Part shown: one piece after another, positions 56,774 through 63,231 of the stretch
Layout of the letters: each line of letters begins with the position of its first letter
How positions within the stretch are numbered: the first letter of the stretch is position 1
Assembly: GCF_026642255.1 (NCBI RefSeq)
Contig: NZ_CP113264.1
Span: forward strand, 7,130,001 to 7,194,000
Reading direction: 5' to 3'
Length of the DNA stretch: 64,000 nt
Source of the DNA: Streptomonospora nanhaiensis
Lineage (GTDB): Bacteria > Actinomycetota > Actinomycetes > Streptosporangiales > Streptosporangiaceae
The notes under the pieces: generated by a model
Database searches by the model: none
What the model was told of the DNA's origin: nothing
What the model saw: only the letters and a program-made list of their open reading frames with translations
Program-made: the position numbers and the translations under genes

Positions 56774-57010
56774 CTACGGGGCGGGCTCCTCCGTCGCTGG
56801 GGAGACGGAACGTTGAACTCGGTCGTGACGACGAAGCAGCCAGTAGTGCATCGGTGCCCACACCGACATGACTCCGGCGAACAGCATGTGCGGCCACATC
56901 GGCTCCCCCATGAGGGGGCTGGCCCACACCAGCATGATCAGAGCACCGACGAACATCATTCCGGCAGCTGCCCTCAGCACCAGAAGTTCAAGGGGACTGC
57001 GTACGGTCAC
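56774..57010 (-). CDS. Small two-helix membrane protein
   Basis: A 78-residue protein with two hydrophobic helices (ELLVLRAAAGMMFVGALIML and MWPHMLFAGVMSVWAPMHYW), a short basic loop and an acidic end. No family recognised. GTG 57010 was preferred over GTG 57022 because GGGAG lies five bases upstream. It is in line with the Clp-N genes and the 42-residue protein behind it, suggesting a small operon of membrane and Clp-N proteins in the putative element remnant. Confidence 0.55.
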   Translation of the reverse strand: MTVRSPLELLVLRAAAGMMFVGALIMLVWASPLMGEPMWPHMLFAGVMSVWAPMHYWLLRRHDRVQRSVSPATEEPAP

Positions 57011-57055
57011 GAGGGCTCCCACTCTGTACGTGTGTCCAGTTGTGCCGGCAGCAGG

Positions 57056-57184
57056 CTACGCGGCTGGCTCTGCCTCGGAGGGAGGGGCGGGTTCCTGGGC
57101 CCGTTTCGCCAAACGCAGTTGTCGGTACTCCACCACGAGGAACACCAGCGTGATGGAGCACATGATGCCGCCCCACCACGTCAT
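57056..57184 (-). CDS. 42-residue single-helix membrane protein
   Basis: A short frame from ATG 57184 to TAG 57056. It has one membrane helix (MTWWGGIMCSITLVFLVVEY) followed by a basic patch (RQLRLAKRAQ) and an acidic, Pro-rich tail. The hydrophobic-then-basic layout and good reading-frame composition suggest a real small gene, although it is too short for confident prediction. It lies in front of the 78-residue membrane protein gene on the same strand. Confidence 0.5.
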   Translation of the reverse strand: MTWWGGIMCSITLVFLVVEYRQLRLAKRAQEPAPPSEAEPAA

Positions 57185-57235
57185 AACCGACCCGCCTATC
57201 AAGGCTTCGTCGCCACCCCACTTGCGGGTGGGCCG

Positions 57236-57583
57236 ATGCCGACGCCTACCGGTAAGTCAACGAGGGCCGAACGCCTCGCGCAACCCCTGGCCCGTGAGGT
57301 GGCCGAACAGGTCGCCGCCGACCACGGCGTGCGCATCCGCCCCGTCTCTCTCCGACGCACGAACATCGCCACCGGTGCCACCGAGGTGATCGACGCCCCC
57401 TGCGGCTCCACCCTGGAATCGCGCTGCCCGACCTGCGCCCGGCATAAGAGGTCGCTACGGCGGACCTGGTACGAAGAGGGCCGACGCCTGTTCCCCGACC
57501 GCCTGGACGAGGTGGCCGACGCGATGGACGCCGGCCCGTGTGAAGGCTCTCGCCACCGCCGCGTGAGGATCCTGACGGAGCCT
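57236..57583 (+). pseudogene. N-terminal remnant of a RepSA-type replication initiator
   Basis: From ATG 57236 the product includes VRIRPVSLRRTNIATGATEV, then DAPCGSTLESRCPTCARHKR and a basic helix. The C-x7-C-x2-C finger following an xxVIDxPCGxT stretch is the start of the replication initiators of actinomycete integrative elements such as pSAM2. Homology fades after about 80 residues. The frame stays open by chance through the tRNA gene beyond, so it is not a full protein; intact initiators have 400-500 residues. It supports the view that an integrative element once sat beside the tRNA-Ser gene. Confidence 0.6.
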
Positions 57584-57606
57584 CCCCGGGGATCGAACCC
57601 CGGACA
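57574..57606 (-). other. tRNA-like 3' fragment, possible attachment-site remnant
   Basis: On the minus strand CCGGGG-TTCGAT-CCCCGG followed by GGAGGCTCC resembles the T arm and acceptor end of a tRNA. There is no matching 5' half, and one T-stem pair would be mismatched in the normal register. Integrative elements carry such 3' tRNA pieces at their att sites. This is weak evidence taken alone. Confidence 0.35.
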
Positions 57607-57719
57607 CGCGAAAGGCCGGTCTCTCCGACCGTGTGCACCGTATGTGCACCGGCCCGGATCAACCGGCCCTCGCTACCTCTACCGGCCCTACGCTCACCTG
57701 CGTGAACTTCGGCCTCGTG

Positions 57720-57804
57720 CGGTGGAGGAGGGATTTGAACCCTCGAAGGGTTGCCCCTTACCCGCTTTCGAGGCGGGCGCCATCGGCCACTAGGCGACTC
57801 CACC
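57720..57804 (-). tRNA. tRNA-Ser (anticodon CGA)
   Basis: Read on the minus strand, acceptor GGTGGAG pairs with CTCCACC. The anticodon arm is CCCGC-CTCGAAA-GCGGG with anticodon CGA for UCG codons. The long variable arm contains AAGGGGCAACCCTT, and the T arm is GAGGGTTCAAATCCCTC. The discriminator is G and CCA is not encoded. It lies at the edge of the suspected integrative-element remnant. Confidence 0.96.
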
Positions 57805-57896
57805 GCGAGCAACTCTACCGGATGCTCCGCCGTGCGGAAAACCGGATGGCGCGAGCGGTTCCGGCGGCGTCCCGGACGTCCTCCGGGGCGGGCTGG

Positions 57897-58391
57897 TCAG
57901 CCGCGGTCCCGACCCCCGCGGCGGTGCTCGAAGAACGCGGTCAGGAGTTCGGCGCACCTCGCCGCGACGTCCGCGCCGACCAGGTCGGGCGGCACCACCT
58001 CCGGCCGGTGGTTGAGCCGCGGGTCGCGGACCACGTCCCACACCGACCCCACAGCGCCGGCCTTGGCGTCCCGCGCGCCGAAGGCCAGGCGGTCCACCCG
58101 GGAGAGCACCGTCGCGCCCGCGCACATCACGCAGGGCTCGAGGGTGACGACCAGCGTGCAGCCGCTCAGGCGCCACTCACCGCGTGCGCGGGCCGCGGCC
58201 CGCAGGGCCAGCACCTCGGCGTGCGCCGTGGGGTCGCCCGCCGCCTCGCGTTCGTTGTGCCCCGTCCCCAGGACCGCGCCCGCGGCGTCCAGGACGATCG
58301 CCCCCACCGGGACGTCGCCCGTGGCCAGGGCTAGCTCGGCCTCGGCGACCGCCGTCCACAGCGCGGCGTCGAGGACCCCGCGGTCGTCCAC
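57897..58391 (-). CDS. tadA: tRNA adenosine(34) deaminase
   Basis: A 164-residue zinc deaminase that converts A34 of tRNA-Arg(ACG) to inosine, an essential reaction. The zinc site is HAEVLAL (His and catalytic Glu) plus PCVMC (two Cys) in TLEPCVMCAGATVLSRV. The N-terminus has ATGDVPVGAIVLD, as in TadA. The GTG start at 58391 lies one base after the stop of the associated-protein gene, so the three genes from 59424 to 57897 form an operon typical of actinobacteria. Confidence 0.96.
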   Translation of the reverse strand: MDDRGVLDAALWTAVAEAELALATGDVPVGAIVLDAAGAVLGTGHNEREAAGDPTAHAEVLALRAAARARGEWRLSGCTLVVTLEPCVMCAGATVLSRVDRLAFGARDAKAGAVGSVWDVVRDPRLNHRPEVVPPDLVGADVAARCAELLTAFFEHRRGGRDRG

Positions 58392-58392
58392 G

Positions 58393-58881
58393 TCACAGCC
58401 TCATGGCGTCGAGGATGTCGCCGAACCCGGCCCGCTCGGCCACGACGGCGAGGACGTCGGCGGGAAGGACGCCGCTGCCGACGGACAGCGAGCGCAGCTC
58501 GTCGCCGTCCACGCCCAGGTCGGTGATCAGGTCGCCGTCGCCCACCGGTACCGGGTTGGGGCGCGCGCCCGCGCTCTCCGAGGGCTGCGGGGCGCCGAGG
58601 GCGCCCGCTTCGGAGAGGACCGAGGCCACGGGGTGGTCGTGGACCACACGGCCGTCCGAGAGGTACACGCGCGGCTCACCGCCGTCGTCCGAGGCGCGCA
58701 CGACGGCGAACCACTCGTCGTCGGCTTCCACCAGAAGGAGCGCGCTGTCGCTGCCCCGCTCTGCGGCGAAGTCGAGCATCAGGTCGGTGACGTCGTCGAT
58801 GACGTCCACGTCCCCGAGTTCGACCTCGGTTCCCCGCCATGTCTTCCCGTTGGGGGCGAAGACAGCTGCGAAGGTCGACAC
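58393..58881 (-). CDS. tRNA adenosine deaminase-associated protein (first)
   Basis: A 162-residue acidic protein of the family found next to tadA in actinobacteria. Typical segments are VDVIDDVTDLMLDFAAER, LLLVEADDEWFAVVRASDDG, RVYLSDGRVVHDHPVASVL and a final helical module with GVLPADVLAVVAERAGFGDI. Function is unproven; constant linkage to tadA suggests assistance in tRNA editing. It is paralogous to the next gene upstream. ATG 58881 is taken as start. Confidence 0.88.
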   Translation of the reverse strand: MSTFAAVFAPNGKTWRGTEVELGDVDVIDDVTDLMLDFAAERGSDSALLLVEADDEWFAVVRASDDGGEPRVYLSDGRVVHDHPVASVLSEAGALGAPQPSESAGARPNPVPVGDGDLITDLGVDGDELRSLSVGSGVLPADVLAVVAERAGFGDILDAMRL

Positions 58882-58923
58882 CGCGTGCTCTCCTGTTCTC
58901 CAGGGTGTTTTACCAGGGGTCCC

Positions 58924-59424
58924 TTACCCCATCCCGTCCAGGACACGCTGGAAGGACTGTGCGAATCCGAGGCGTTCGGACACGCTTGCCAGGACCTCGT
59001 CGGGGTACAGGTCGAGATCGCCCGCGAGGGCGCCGAGCTCCATCTCGTCCAGGCCGAGGTCGGCGACGATGGACAGGTCACCGGCGGGGAGCACCTGGTC
59101 GAGGTCGTCGTCGTCGGGGAGGTCGATGTCCAGGTAGTCGAGGACGTCCCTGGCGACCTGCCAGTCCACCGACGCGGTGACGTCGGAGAGGAAGAGGGAG
59201 ACGTCCTCCCCGTAGACCCGCACGATGATGAAGAAGTCGTCGCCGACCGAGACCAGTCCGAGGGAGCCGCTGATGCTCGGTTGCTGGCGCAGTGCGTGGA
59301 TCAGGCCCTTCAGGTCGTGCGTCAGCGTCACGGGGAGGAGGTCGACGTCCCAGTACTCCTCTTCCCTGTACGCGACCGCCGCGAAATCACCCGAGTCGTC
59401 GTCACCATGATCGAGTACTGTCAT
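58924..59424 (-). CDS. tRNA adenosine deaminase-associated protein (second, paralogue)
   Basis: A 166-residue protein with the same layout as its downstream neighbour: DLKGLIHALRQQPSISGSLG, GDDFFIIVRVYGEDVSLFLS, DVTASVDWQVARDVLDYL, an acidic linker and a C-terminal module with DLYPDEVLASVSERLGFAQS. It appears to be a tandem paralogue. ATG 59424 was chosen; a GTG six bases earlier is also possible, and a longer frame upstream is unsupported. It probably leads the operon with tadA. Confidence 0.85.
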   Translation of the reverse strand: MTVLDHGDDDSGDFAAVAYREEEYWDVDLLPVTLTHDLKGLIHALRQQPSISGSLGLVSVGDDFFIIVRVYGEDVSLFLSDVTASVDWQVARDVLDYLDIDLPDDDDLDQVLPAGDLSIVADLGLDEMELGALAGDLDLYPDEVLASVSERLGFAQSFQRVLDGMG

Positions 59425-59745
59425 CGTCACCCCAACCCGGCCGGTGTATCGGTGCGGACGAGGAAGAGCCGCGCCCGCGCGAGTGCAATGGTAACGATCA
59501 CTCCCGCTCCGCCGCCTCCCTCGGTCCGTGTCAGTCCGGACCACGCTCTCATGAGAACGGGGCCCGCGCTGCCGCCCCGGCGGTTCCGTCGGGCCGCCCC
59601 GGGAGCGGACGGGCGCCCCCGCAGGTCCACCGCGTGACAGGCGCGGCTCCGGGACGCCCTGTTCCGGGTGGTACGCGCGGTTAGACTCGGGCGGACCCCC
59701 ATCCCCAGCCACCGTCCCGTTATCCCAGCTCACCCGGAGAACGCC

Positions 59746-60399
59746 TTGGAAACCCTGGTCGTCGACCATCCCCTGGTCGCGCACAAACTGACCACCCTGC
59801 GCGACGTGCGGACCGACTCACCGACCTTCCGGCGCCTGACCGACGAGCTGGTGACCCTGCTCGCCTATGAGGCGACCCGCGACGTCCGAGTGACGGACGT
59901 CACCATCAGGACTCCTCTCGTGGAGACCACCGGAACACAGCTGACGCGTCCCACGCCCCTCGTGGTCCCGATCCTGCGCGCGGGTCTGGGCATGCTCGAC
60001 GGGATGACCCGCCTGCTCCCGACCGCGGAGGTCGGCTTCCTGGGCATGGCCCGCGACGAGGACACGCTCCAGCCGGCGACCTACGCCGACCGGCTGCCGC
60101 AGGACCTGTCCGGCCGCCAGTGCTACGTGCTGGACCCGATGCTGGCCACCGGCGGCACCCTGGCAGCCGCGCTCAAGCTCCTGGTGGAGAGGGGCGCGGA
60201 CCACGTCACCGCGATCTGCCTGCTCGCCGCCCCCGAGGGACTGGTCGCGGTGGAGCAGAAGCTGGCCGAGACCCTGGCGCCGGACCACGGTGCCACCCTG
60301 CGCGTGGTGACCGCCGCGGTGGACGAACGCCTGGACGAGAACGGGTTCATCCTCCCGGGGCTGGGCGACGCGGGCGACCGCCTGTACGGCTGCGCCTGA
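59746..60399 (+). CDS. upp: Uracil phosphoribosyltransferase
   Basis: A 217-residue enzyme that makes UMP from uracil and PRPP. Homology begins right at the start (VVDHPLVAHKLTTLRD) and includes LLAYEATRDVRVTDV, PLVVPILRAGLGMLDGM, the PRPP loop YVLDPMLATGGTL and the closing GLGDAGDRLYG. Only a TTG at 59746 gives a complete N-terminus with a suitable ribosome site (CCGGAGAAC six bases away); the frame upstream is unrelated. It is monocistronic, ending in a rho-independent terminator with a T-run. Confidence 0.95.
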   Translation: METLVVDHPLVAHKLTTLRDVRTDSPTFRRLTDELVTLLAYEATRDVRVTDVTIRTPLVETTGTQLTRPTPLVVPILRAGLGMLDGMTRLLPTAEVGFLGMARDEDTLQPATYADRLPQDLSGRQCYVLDPMLATGGTLAAALKLLVERGADHVTAICLLAAPEGLVAVEQKLAETLAPDHGATLRVVTAAVDERLDENGFILPGLGDAGDRLYGCA

Positions 60400-60425
60400 G
60401 CCCTCCCCTCGACCCCAGGAGCCTC

Positions 60426-60459
60426 AGCGCCCAACCGGATCACCGGTTGGGCGCTTTTT
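60426..60459 (+). terminator. Rho-independent terminator of upp
   Basis: AGCGCCCAACCGG-ATCA-CCGGTTGGGCGCT forms a perfect 13-bp stem followed by a T-run, the only classic intrinsic terminator with T-tract I see in the window. Confidence 0.92.
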
Positions 60460-60589
60460 CGGCTCTTTTGAACGCCGGACGAATGATCGACCGAAAATCG
60501 GGCATTGAACCCGGAGGCAGCCGCGTCAGACCAGGTGGCGCACCCCTCCGGACGCAAGCGTCGACACGGCTTGCATTAGCCGAATTCAT

Positions 60590-60618
60590 TTCGAGATTGG
60601 AACGTAACAGATTAGAGT
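60590..60618 (+). promoter_or_regulatory. Candidate promoter upstream of the 77-residue protein
   Basis: TTCGAG (60590-60595) and TAGAGT (60613-60618) are spaced 17 bases in the AT-richest part of a 353-base gap (60456-60808). A leader of roughly 180 bases would follow before the gene at 60809. No other feature is evident in the gap. Confidence 0.4.
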
Positions 60619-60808
60619 GATCATGGTTCCTGACCACCCATAACCGCGAAGGACAGCCGGACCGAAACCACGCCGCACGGCCGGGGTCCGCCGGAGCGGA
60701 GGCCCGTGTCCGCTTCCTGCGCGGCGTTCAGGCAACCCTCCGCCGACTACCCAAAGACCCCGACCGCGCACGCTGCGCCATCAGCCCCCACGGCCCTCAA
60801 GGAGTGAG

Positions 60809-61042
60809 ATGCCCGAGACCCCCTCCCCCTCGACCGACCGCGACCCCCGCTACGGCTCCGTCGTCGACCGACTGTCCACGGAGTTCTCCGGCGTCCACCA
60901 CGATTCCACCGTCACCCGTTGCGTCGACGCCGCCAGACACGGCGCCGAGGACGTCATGGGCCGGGCCACCCCCGATCTCGTCGAGCGGATCGCCCGGCAG
61001 CACCTCCAGGTGCTCGCCCTGGCCTTCGCCGAGCAGCACTAG
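60809..61042 (+). CDS. Small three-helix-bundle-type protein
   Basis: A 77-residue soluble protein with a disordered N-terminal 15 residues. The helices VVDRLSTEFSGV, TVTRCVDAARHG and PDLVERIARQHLQVLALAF resemble the three-helix-bundle dimerisation domain (DUF3562-type) of small actinobacterial proteins, which typically end with PDLVERxAR-type helices. Function unknown. ATG 60809 has AAGGAG five bases upstream. Confidence 0.6.
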   Translation: MPETPSPSTDRDPRYGSVVDRLSTEFSGVHHDSTVTRCVDAARHGAEDVMGRATPDLVERIARQHLQVLALAFAEQH

Positions 61043-61360
61043 GGATCTGCTCCGCACGAACCACGAGTTTCGGCCCGACCGTCACTCGCCTCCGGCCGGG
61101 GAACCAATCGGTCCCGGGGAAGTCCCTCCCTTCTCCGGACAAACCATCCCTAATGCCCTGACCTGCGAGGGGCTTCGACCGTATTCCGGTCGACCGAACA
61201 CTGGTTCACCAACACCACCGGAACCGGACAGAGCCCGCAAGCGCGGTAGGCCGGACATACCGCCACGCCGAGGGTGCGCCCCAGGCTTTACGGGCATCAT
61301 TGTCAATGGAACAATCACTGCTGGGTTGGTGGGTCAGGTGGATTCCAAGGGGAGTCAGTC
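61043..61360. other. Intergenic region with a short inverted repeat
   Basis: This 318-base gap holds TCGACCG-TATTC-CGGTCGA (61175-61193), a perfect 7-bp-arm dyad that could be an operator or weak terminator. I see no gene, tRNA or clear promoter in it. Confidence 0.35.
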
Positions 61361-61525
61361 GTGGCGAAGTTGAAGAAATGGGGCGGCTACGCTCTCATCG
61401 GTTTCGTGGCGTTTTATCTGCTCACGCAACCTGAAAGCGCCGCTGGTGTGATCCAGAGCGCGTTGGGCGGTCTGATGGGTGGCGCGGAGTCCATGTCCCG
61501 CTTCGTCAACGCACTGCTGCCGTAG
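61361..61525 (+). CDS. 54-residue single-helix membrane protein
   Basis: A short protein with a basic start (AKLKKWGG), one membrane helix (YALIGFVAFYLLTQ) and a Gly/Ser-rich amphipathic tail. GTG 61361 is preceded by GGGGAG at seven bases. It is followed 18 bases later by the bPH2-domain membrane gene, so the two are probably co-transcribed. No named family is recognised. Confidence 0.65.
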   Translation: MAKLKKWGGYALIGFVAFYLLTQPESAAGVIQSALGGLMGGAESMSRFVNALLP

Positions 61526-61543
61526 TGGGGATGGACGGGTGCC

Positions 61544-62053
61544 ATGCGGCTCGTAGCGTCGAGTAACAGCGCTCCGGCGTCGGTCAACCGTTACCTTCTG
61601 CCGCACGAGCAGGACGTCGTGACCATCCGTCGGCACCCCGCGGTCCTCATCGGACCGGTCGGGGCCGTCCTCGGTGCGTTGATCGTCGCCGGCATCATCA
61701 GCAACACCCAGATCGCGGACAGCGCCGCAGCTCTGGCGATCATCTGGTGGCTGTGGCTGCTGGTGCTGGTGTGGTTCGTCTGGCGGGTCGCGGAGTGGTC
61801 CGTGGACTACTTCGTCATCACGTCGGCGCGCCTCCTGCTGACCACGGGGCTGATCACCCGACAGGTCAACATGATGCCGCTGGGCAAGGTCACGGACATG
61901 AGGTTCGAGCGGACCCTGGTGGGCCGCTTCCTCGGCTACGGCACCTTCGTGATGGAGTCCGCCGGTCAGGACCAGGCCCTGAGCCGGATCTCCTTCATCC
62001 CGTACCCGGAACAGCTCTACCTGGAGGTCGTGGGGCTCATCTTCAAGGAGTGA
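61544..62053 (+). CDS. PH domain-containing membrane protein (bPH2/DUF304 type)
   Basis: A 169-residue protein. After LLPHEQDVVTIRRHPAVLIG come two helices (PVGAVLGALIVAGIIS and AIIWWLWLLVLVWFVWRVA), then the bacterial pleckstrin-homology domain: DYFVITSARLLLTTGLITRQ, NMMPLGKVTDMRFERTLVGR and FLGYGTFVMES. Such proteins are membrane-linked and of unknown binding partner. ATG 61544 was used. A hairpin follows at 62082. Confidence 0.88.
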   Translation: MRLVASSNSAPASVNRYLLPHEQDVVTIRRHPAVLIGPVGAVLGALIVAGIISNTQIADSAAALAIIWWLWLLVLVWFVWRVAEWSVDYFVITSARLLLTTGLITRQVNMMPLGKVTDMRFERTLVGRFLGYGTFVMESAGQDQALSRISFIPYPEQLYLEVVGLIFKE

Positions 62054-62081
62054 GCCGCCGCAGGTCCCGACCACCGTCACG

Positions 62082-62106
62082 GGGCATCCGCCGAGGGCGG
62101 ATGCCC
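62082..62106. terminator. Terminator after the bPH2 gene
   Basis: GGGCATCCGCC-GAG-GGCGGATGCCC is a perfect 11-bp stem with a three-base loop, 28 bases after the stop. Confidence 0.75.
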
Positions 62107-62179
62107 TTCGTCGTGCTCCGGGCTCCCCGTGCCGGCCGCGGCCCCGGGTGCGGACCCTGGCGCGGGGCCGCCCCGCCTG

Positions 62180-62212
62180 ATTCGCCCTTCGTTCACCTTC
62201 CGTTCACCTTGC
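62180..62212 (+). promoter_or_regulatory. PHO-box-like direct repeats
   Basis: GTTCACC at 62191 and 62202 are exactly 11 bases apart (GTTCACCTTCCGTTCACC), and a weaker third unit ATTCGCC precedes at 62180. This equals the PhoP direct-repeat unit of Streptomyces (GTTCACC plus four bases). It lies in the 384-base gap upstream of the 76-residue protein gene, about 195 bases before its promoter hexamers. Confidence 0.65.
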
Positions 62213-62376
62213 CTCGAGGCCACACCTCCCTGCCCTCGCACCGCAGCCGCCCGCATGCCGGGAGGCCCGCCCACACCGCCCCGGCATGGGAGAACACCCC
62301 CCGGGGAAGAACCCCTTTCAGATCCGCAACACGGCATCCCTACCCAGCGGGCGCGAACCTTCGCAAGCCAATCGAA

Positions 62377-62405
62377 TTGACGCGAAGGTGAACATAGGGT
62401 TAACT
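62377..62405 (+). promoter_or_regulatory. Promoter of the 76-residue protein gene
   Basis: TTGACG (62377-62382) and TTAACT (62400-62405) have a 17-base spacer and lie about 30 bases before the start codon at 62438, giving a leader of roughly 26 bases. Confidence 0.6.
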
Positions 62406-62437
62406 CATAACATCTGATACGGAAACGAGGAGGGCCC

Positions 62438-62668
62438 ATGGCGCGCTGGACAGACCGTGCACCACACCCCACTCGCTCCGCGACGCCCCGTCGGCGTATC
62501 CGCCCCGCGGCTGCGACCCGCCGTCTCTCCGGCCTTACGCCCGAGCCCGTGCACGTCCCGCAACCGCGCGAGGACGCCGACGCCATCGCGTCCGAATACC
62601 CGATCATGCACTGGGTGCTGGTCACCGACCACAACGGTCGGACCCGCCCGGAGGCCCGCTGGCTGTAG
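62438..62668 (+). CDS. 76-residue basic protein, family unknown
   Basis: A small protein with a highly basic N-terminal half rich in Arg and Pro (PTRSATPRRRIRPAAATRRL). A compact C-terminal part follows (EDADAIASEYPIMHWVLVTD, HNGRTRPEARWL). The start ATG 62438 has GAGGAGGG upstream and its own promoter, and a strong terminator follows, so expression is likely. I do not recognise the family. The basic half could bind nucleic acid or the ribosome (inference). Confidence 0.6.
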   Translation: MARWTDRAPHPTRSATPRRRIRPAAATRRLSGLTPEPVHVPQPREDADAIASEYPIMHWVLVTDHNGRTRPEARWL

Positions 62669-62740
62669 CCGCACGAGCGACCGTCGAGTGAGCCCTTCGC
62701 CACCGCGGCGAGTGCTCCGGAGTTCATGAAGAGCGAGTGA

Positions 62741-62778
62741 CGTGAAGGGGCCGCCCCTGCGGGGGCGGCCCCTTCACG
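62741..62778. terminator. Strong terminator after the 76-residue gene
   Basis: CGTGAAGGGGCCGCCCC (62741) and GGGGCGGCCCCTTCACG (62762) form a perfect 17-bp stem around TGCG. Confidence 0.85.
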
Positions 62779-62915
62779 CGTCCCGGAACCGGCCCCCGAA
62801 CCGGACAACGCCACTCCGCCGCTAAAACGGTTTGGCAATTAATCAGAATCCGGTCGTCCGCATATAGGCCCCGAAGCGCCGACCGAGAGTGATCCCCGTC
62901 TCACCGAAAGCACAC

Positions 62916-62944
62916 TTGACGCCAGGCAAAACGAGACGTACCGT
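62916..62944 (+). promoter_or_regulatory. Promoter of the leader peptide / ABC-F transcript
   Basis: TTGACG (62916-62921) and TACCGT (62939-62944) are exactly 17 bases apart. The expected start of transcription, about seven bases after the -10, falls on the ATG at 62952. Confidence 0.7.
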
Positions 62945-62951
62945 CTTGCAC

Positions 62952-62975
62952 ATGAGGCTGTACATCTTCCTGTAG
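62952..62975 (+). CDS. Leaderless seven-residue leader peptide (MRLYIFL)
   Basis: The frame ATG AGG CTG TAC ATC TTC CTG TAG encodes MRLYIFL, directly at the predicted transcription start and thus translated without a ribosome site. It is followed by a 256-base untranslated stretch with several GC-rich inverted elements, then the ABC-F gene. Ribosome-protection ABC-F genes in Gram-positives are often induced by drug-stalled ribosomes on such short leaders, which alter downstream RNA folding. I infer that function here; only the short frame and its position are seen. Confidence 0.55.
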   Translation: MRLYIFL

Positions 62976-63231
62976 ATCCGCGCCAGACGCCCGCGTCCGA
63001 GCACCGCCGCACCCGCTGCCCAGCGGCGACACCCCTGTCGCCCCTCCGGCACCGTGCGGCTCCGCCGGCGTCGCCGTACCGCGGTCGATCCAGGGAAGCC
63101 TCAGCGTTCCCGCTGTACCGGACCCCGTCTCGCCCGTGCGAGCCCTGTCCGAAACCAGCCGGCACGCGTGCTCCTCCGGCGATCCGCGGCCCCGTACCGC
63201 CAGACCGCACCGCAGCCCAGGAGGCGCGCAC

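Noticed and set aside
57574..57660. A complete second tRNA gene
   Set aside because: Only a T-arm and acceptor-like 3' portion can be seen. The candidate anticodon loop lacks the invariant U33 and no matching 5' acceptor strand exists.
57236..57793. Full-length plus-strand protein from 57236 through the tRNA gene
   Set aside because: Only the first 80 or so residues resemble replication initiators. The rest is read through the tRNA gene on the other strand, so the open frame is accidental.
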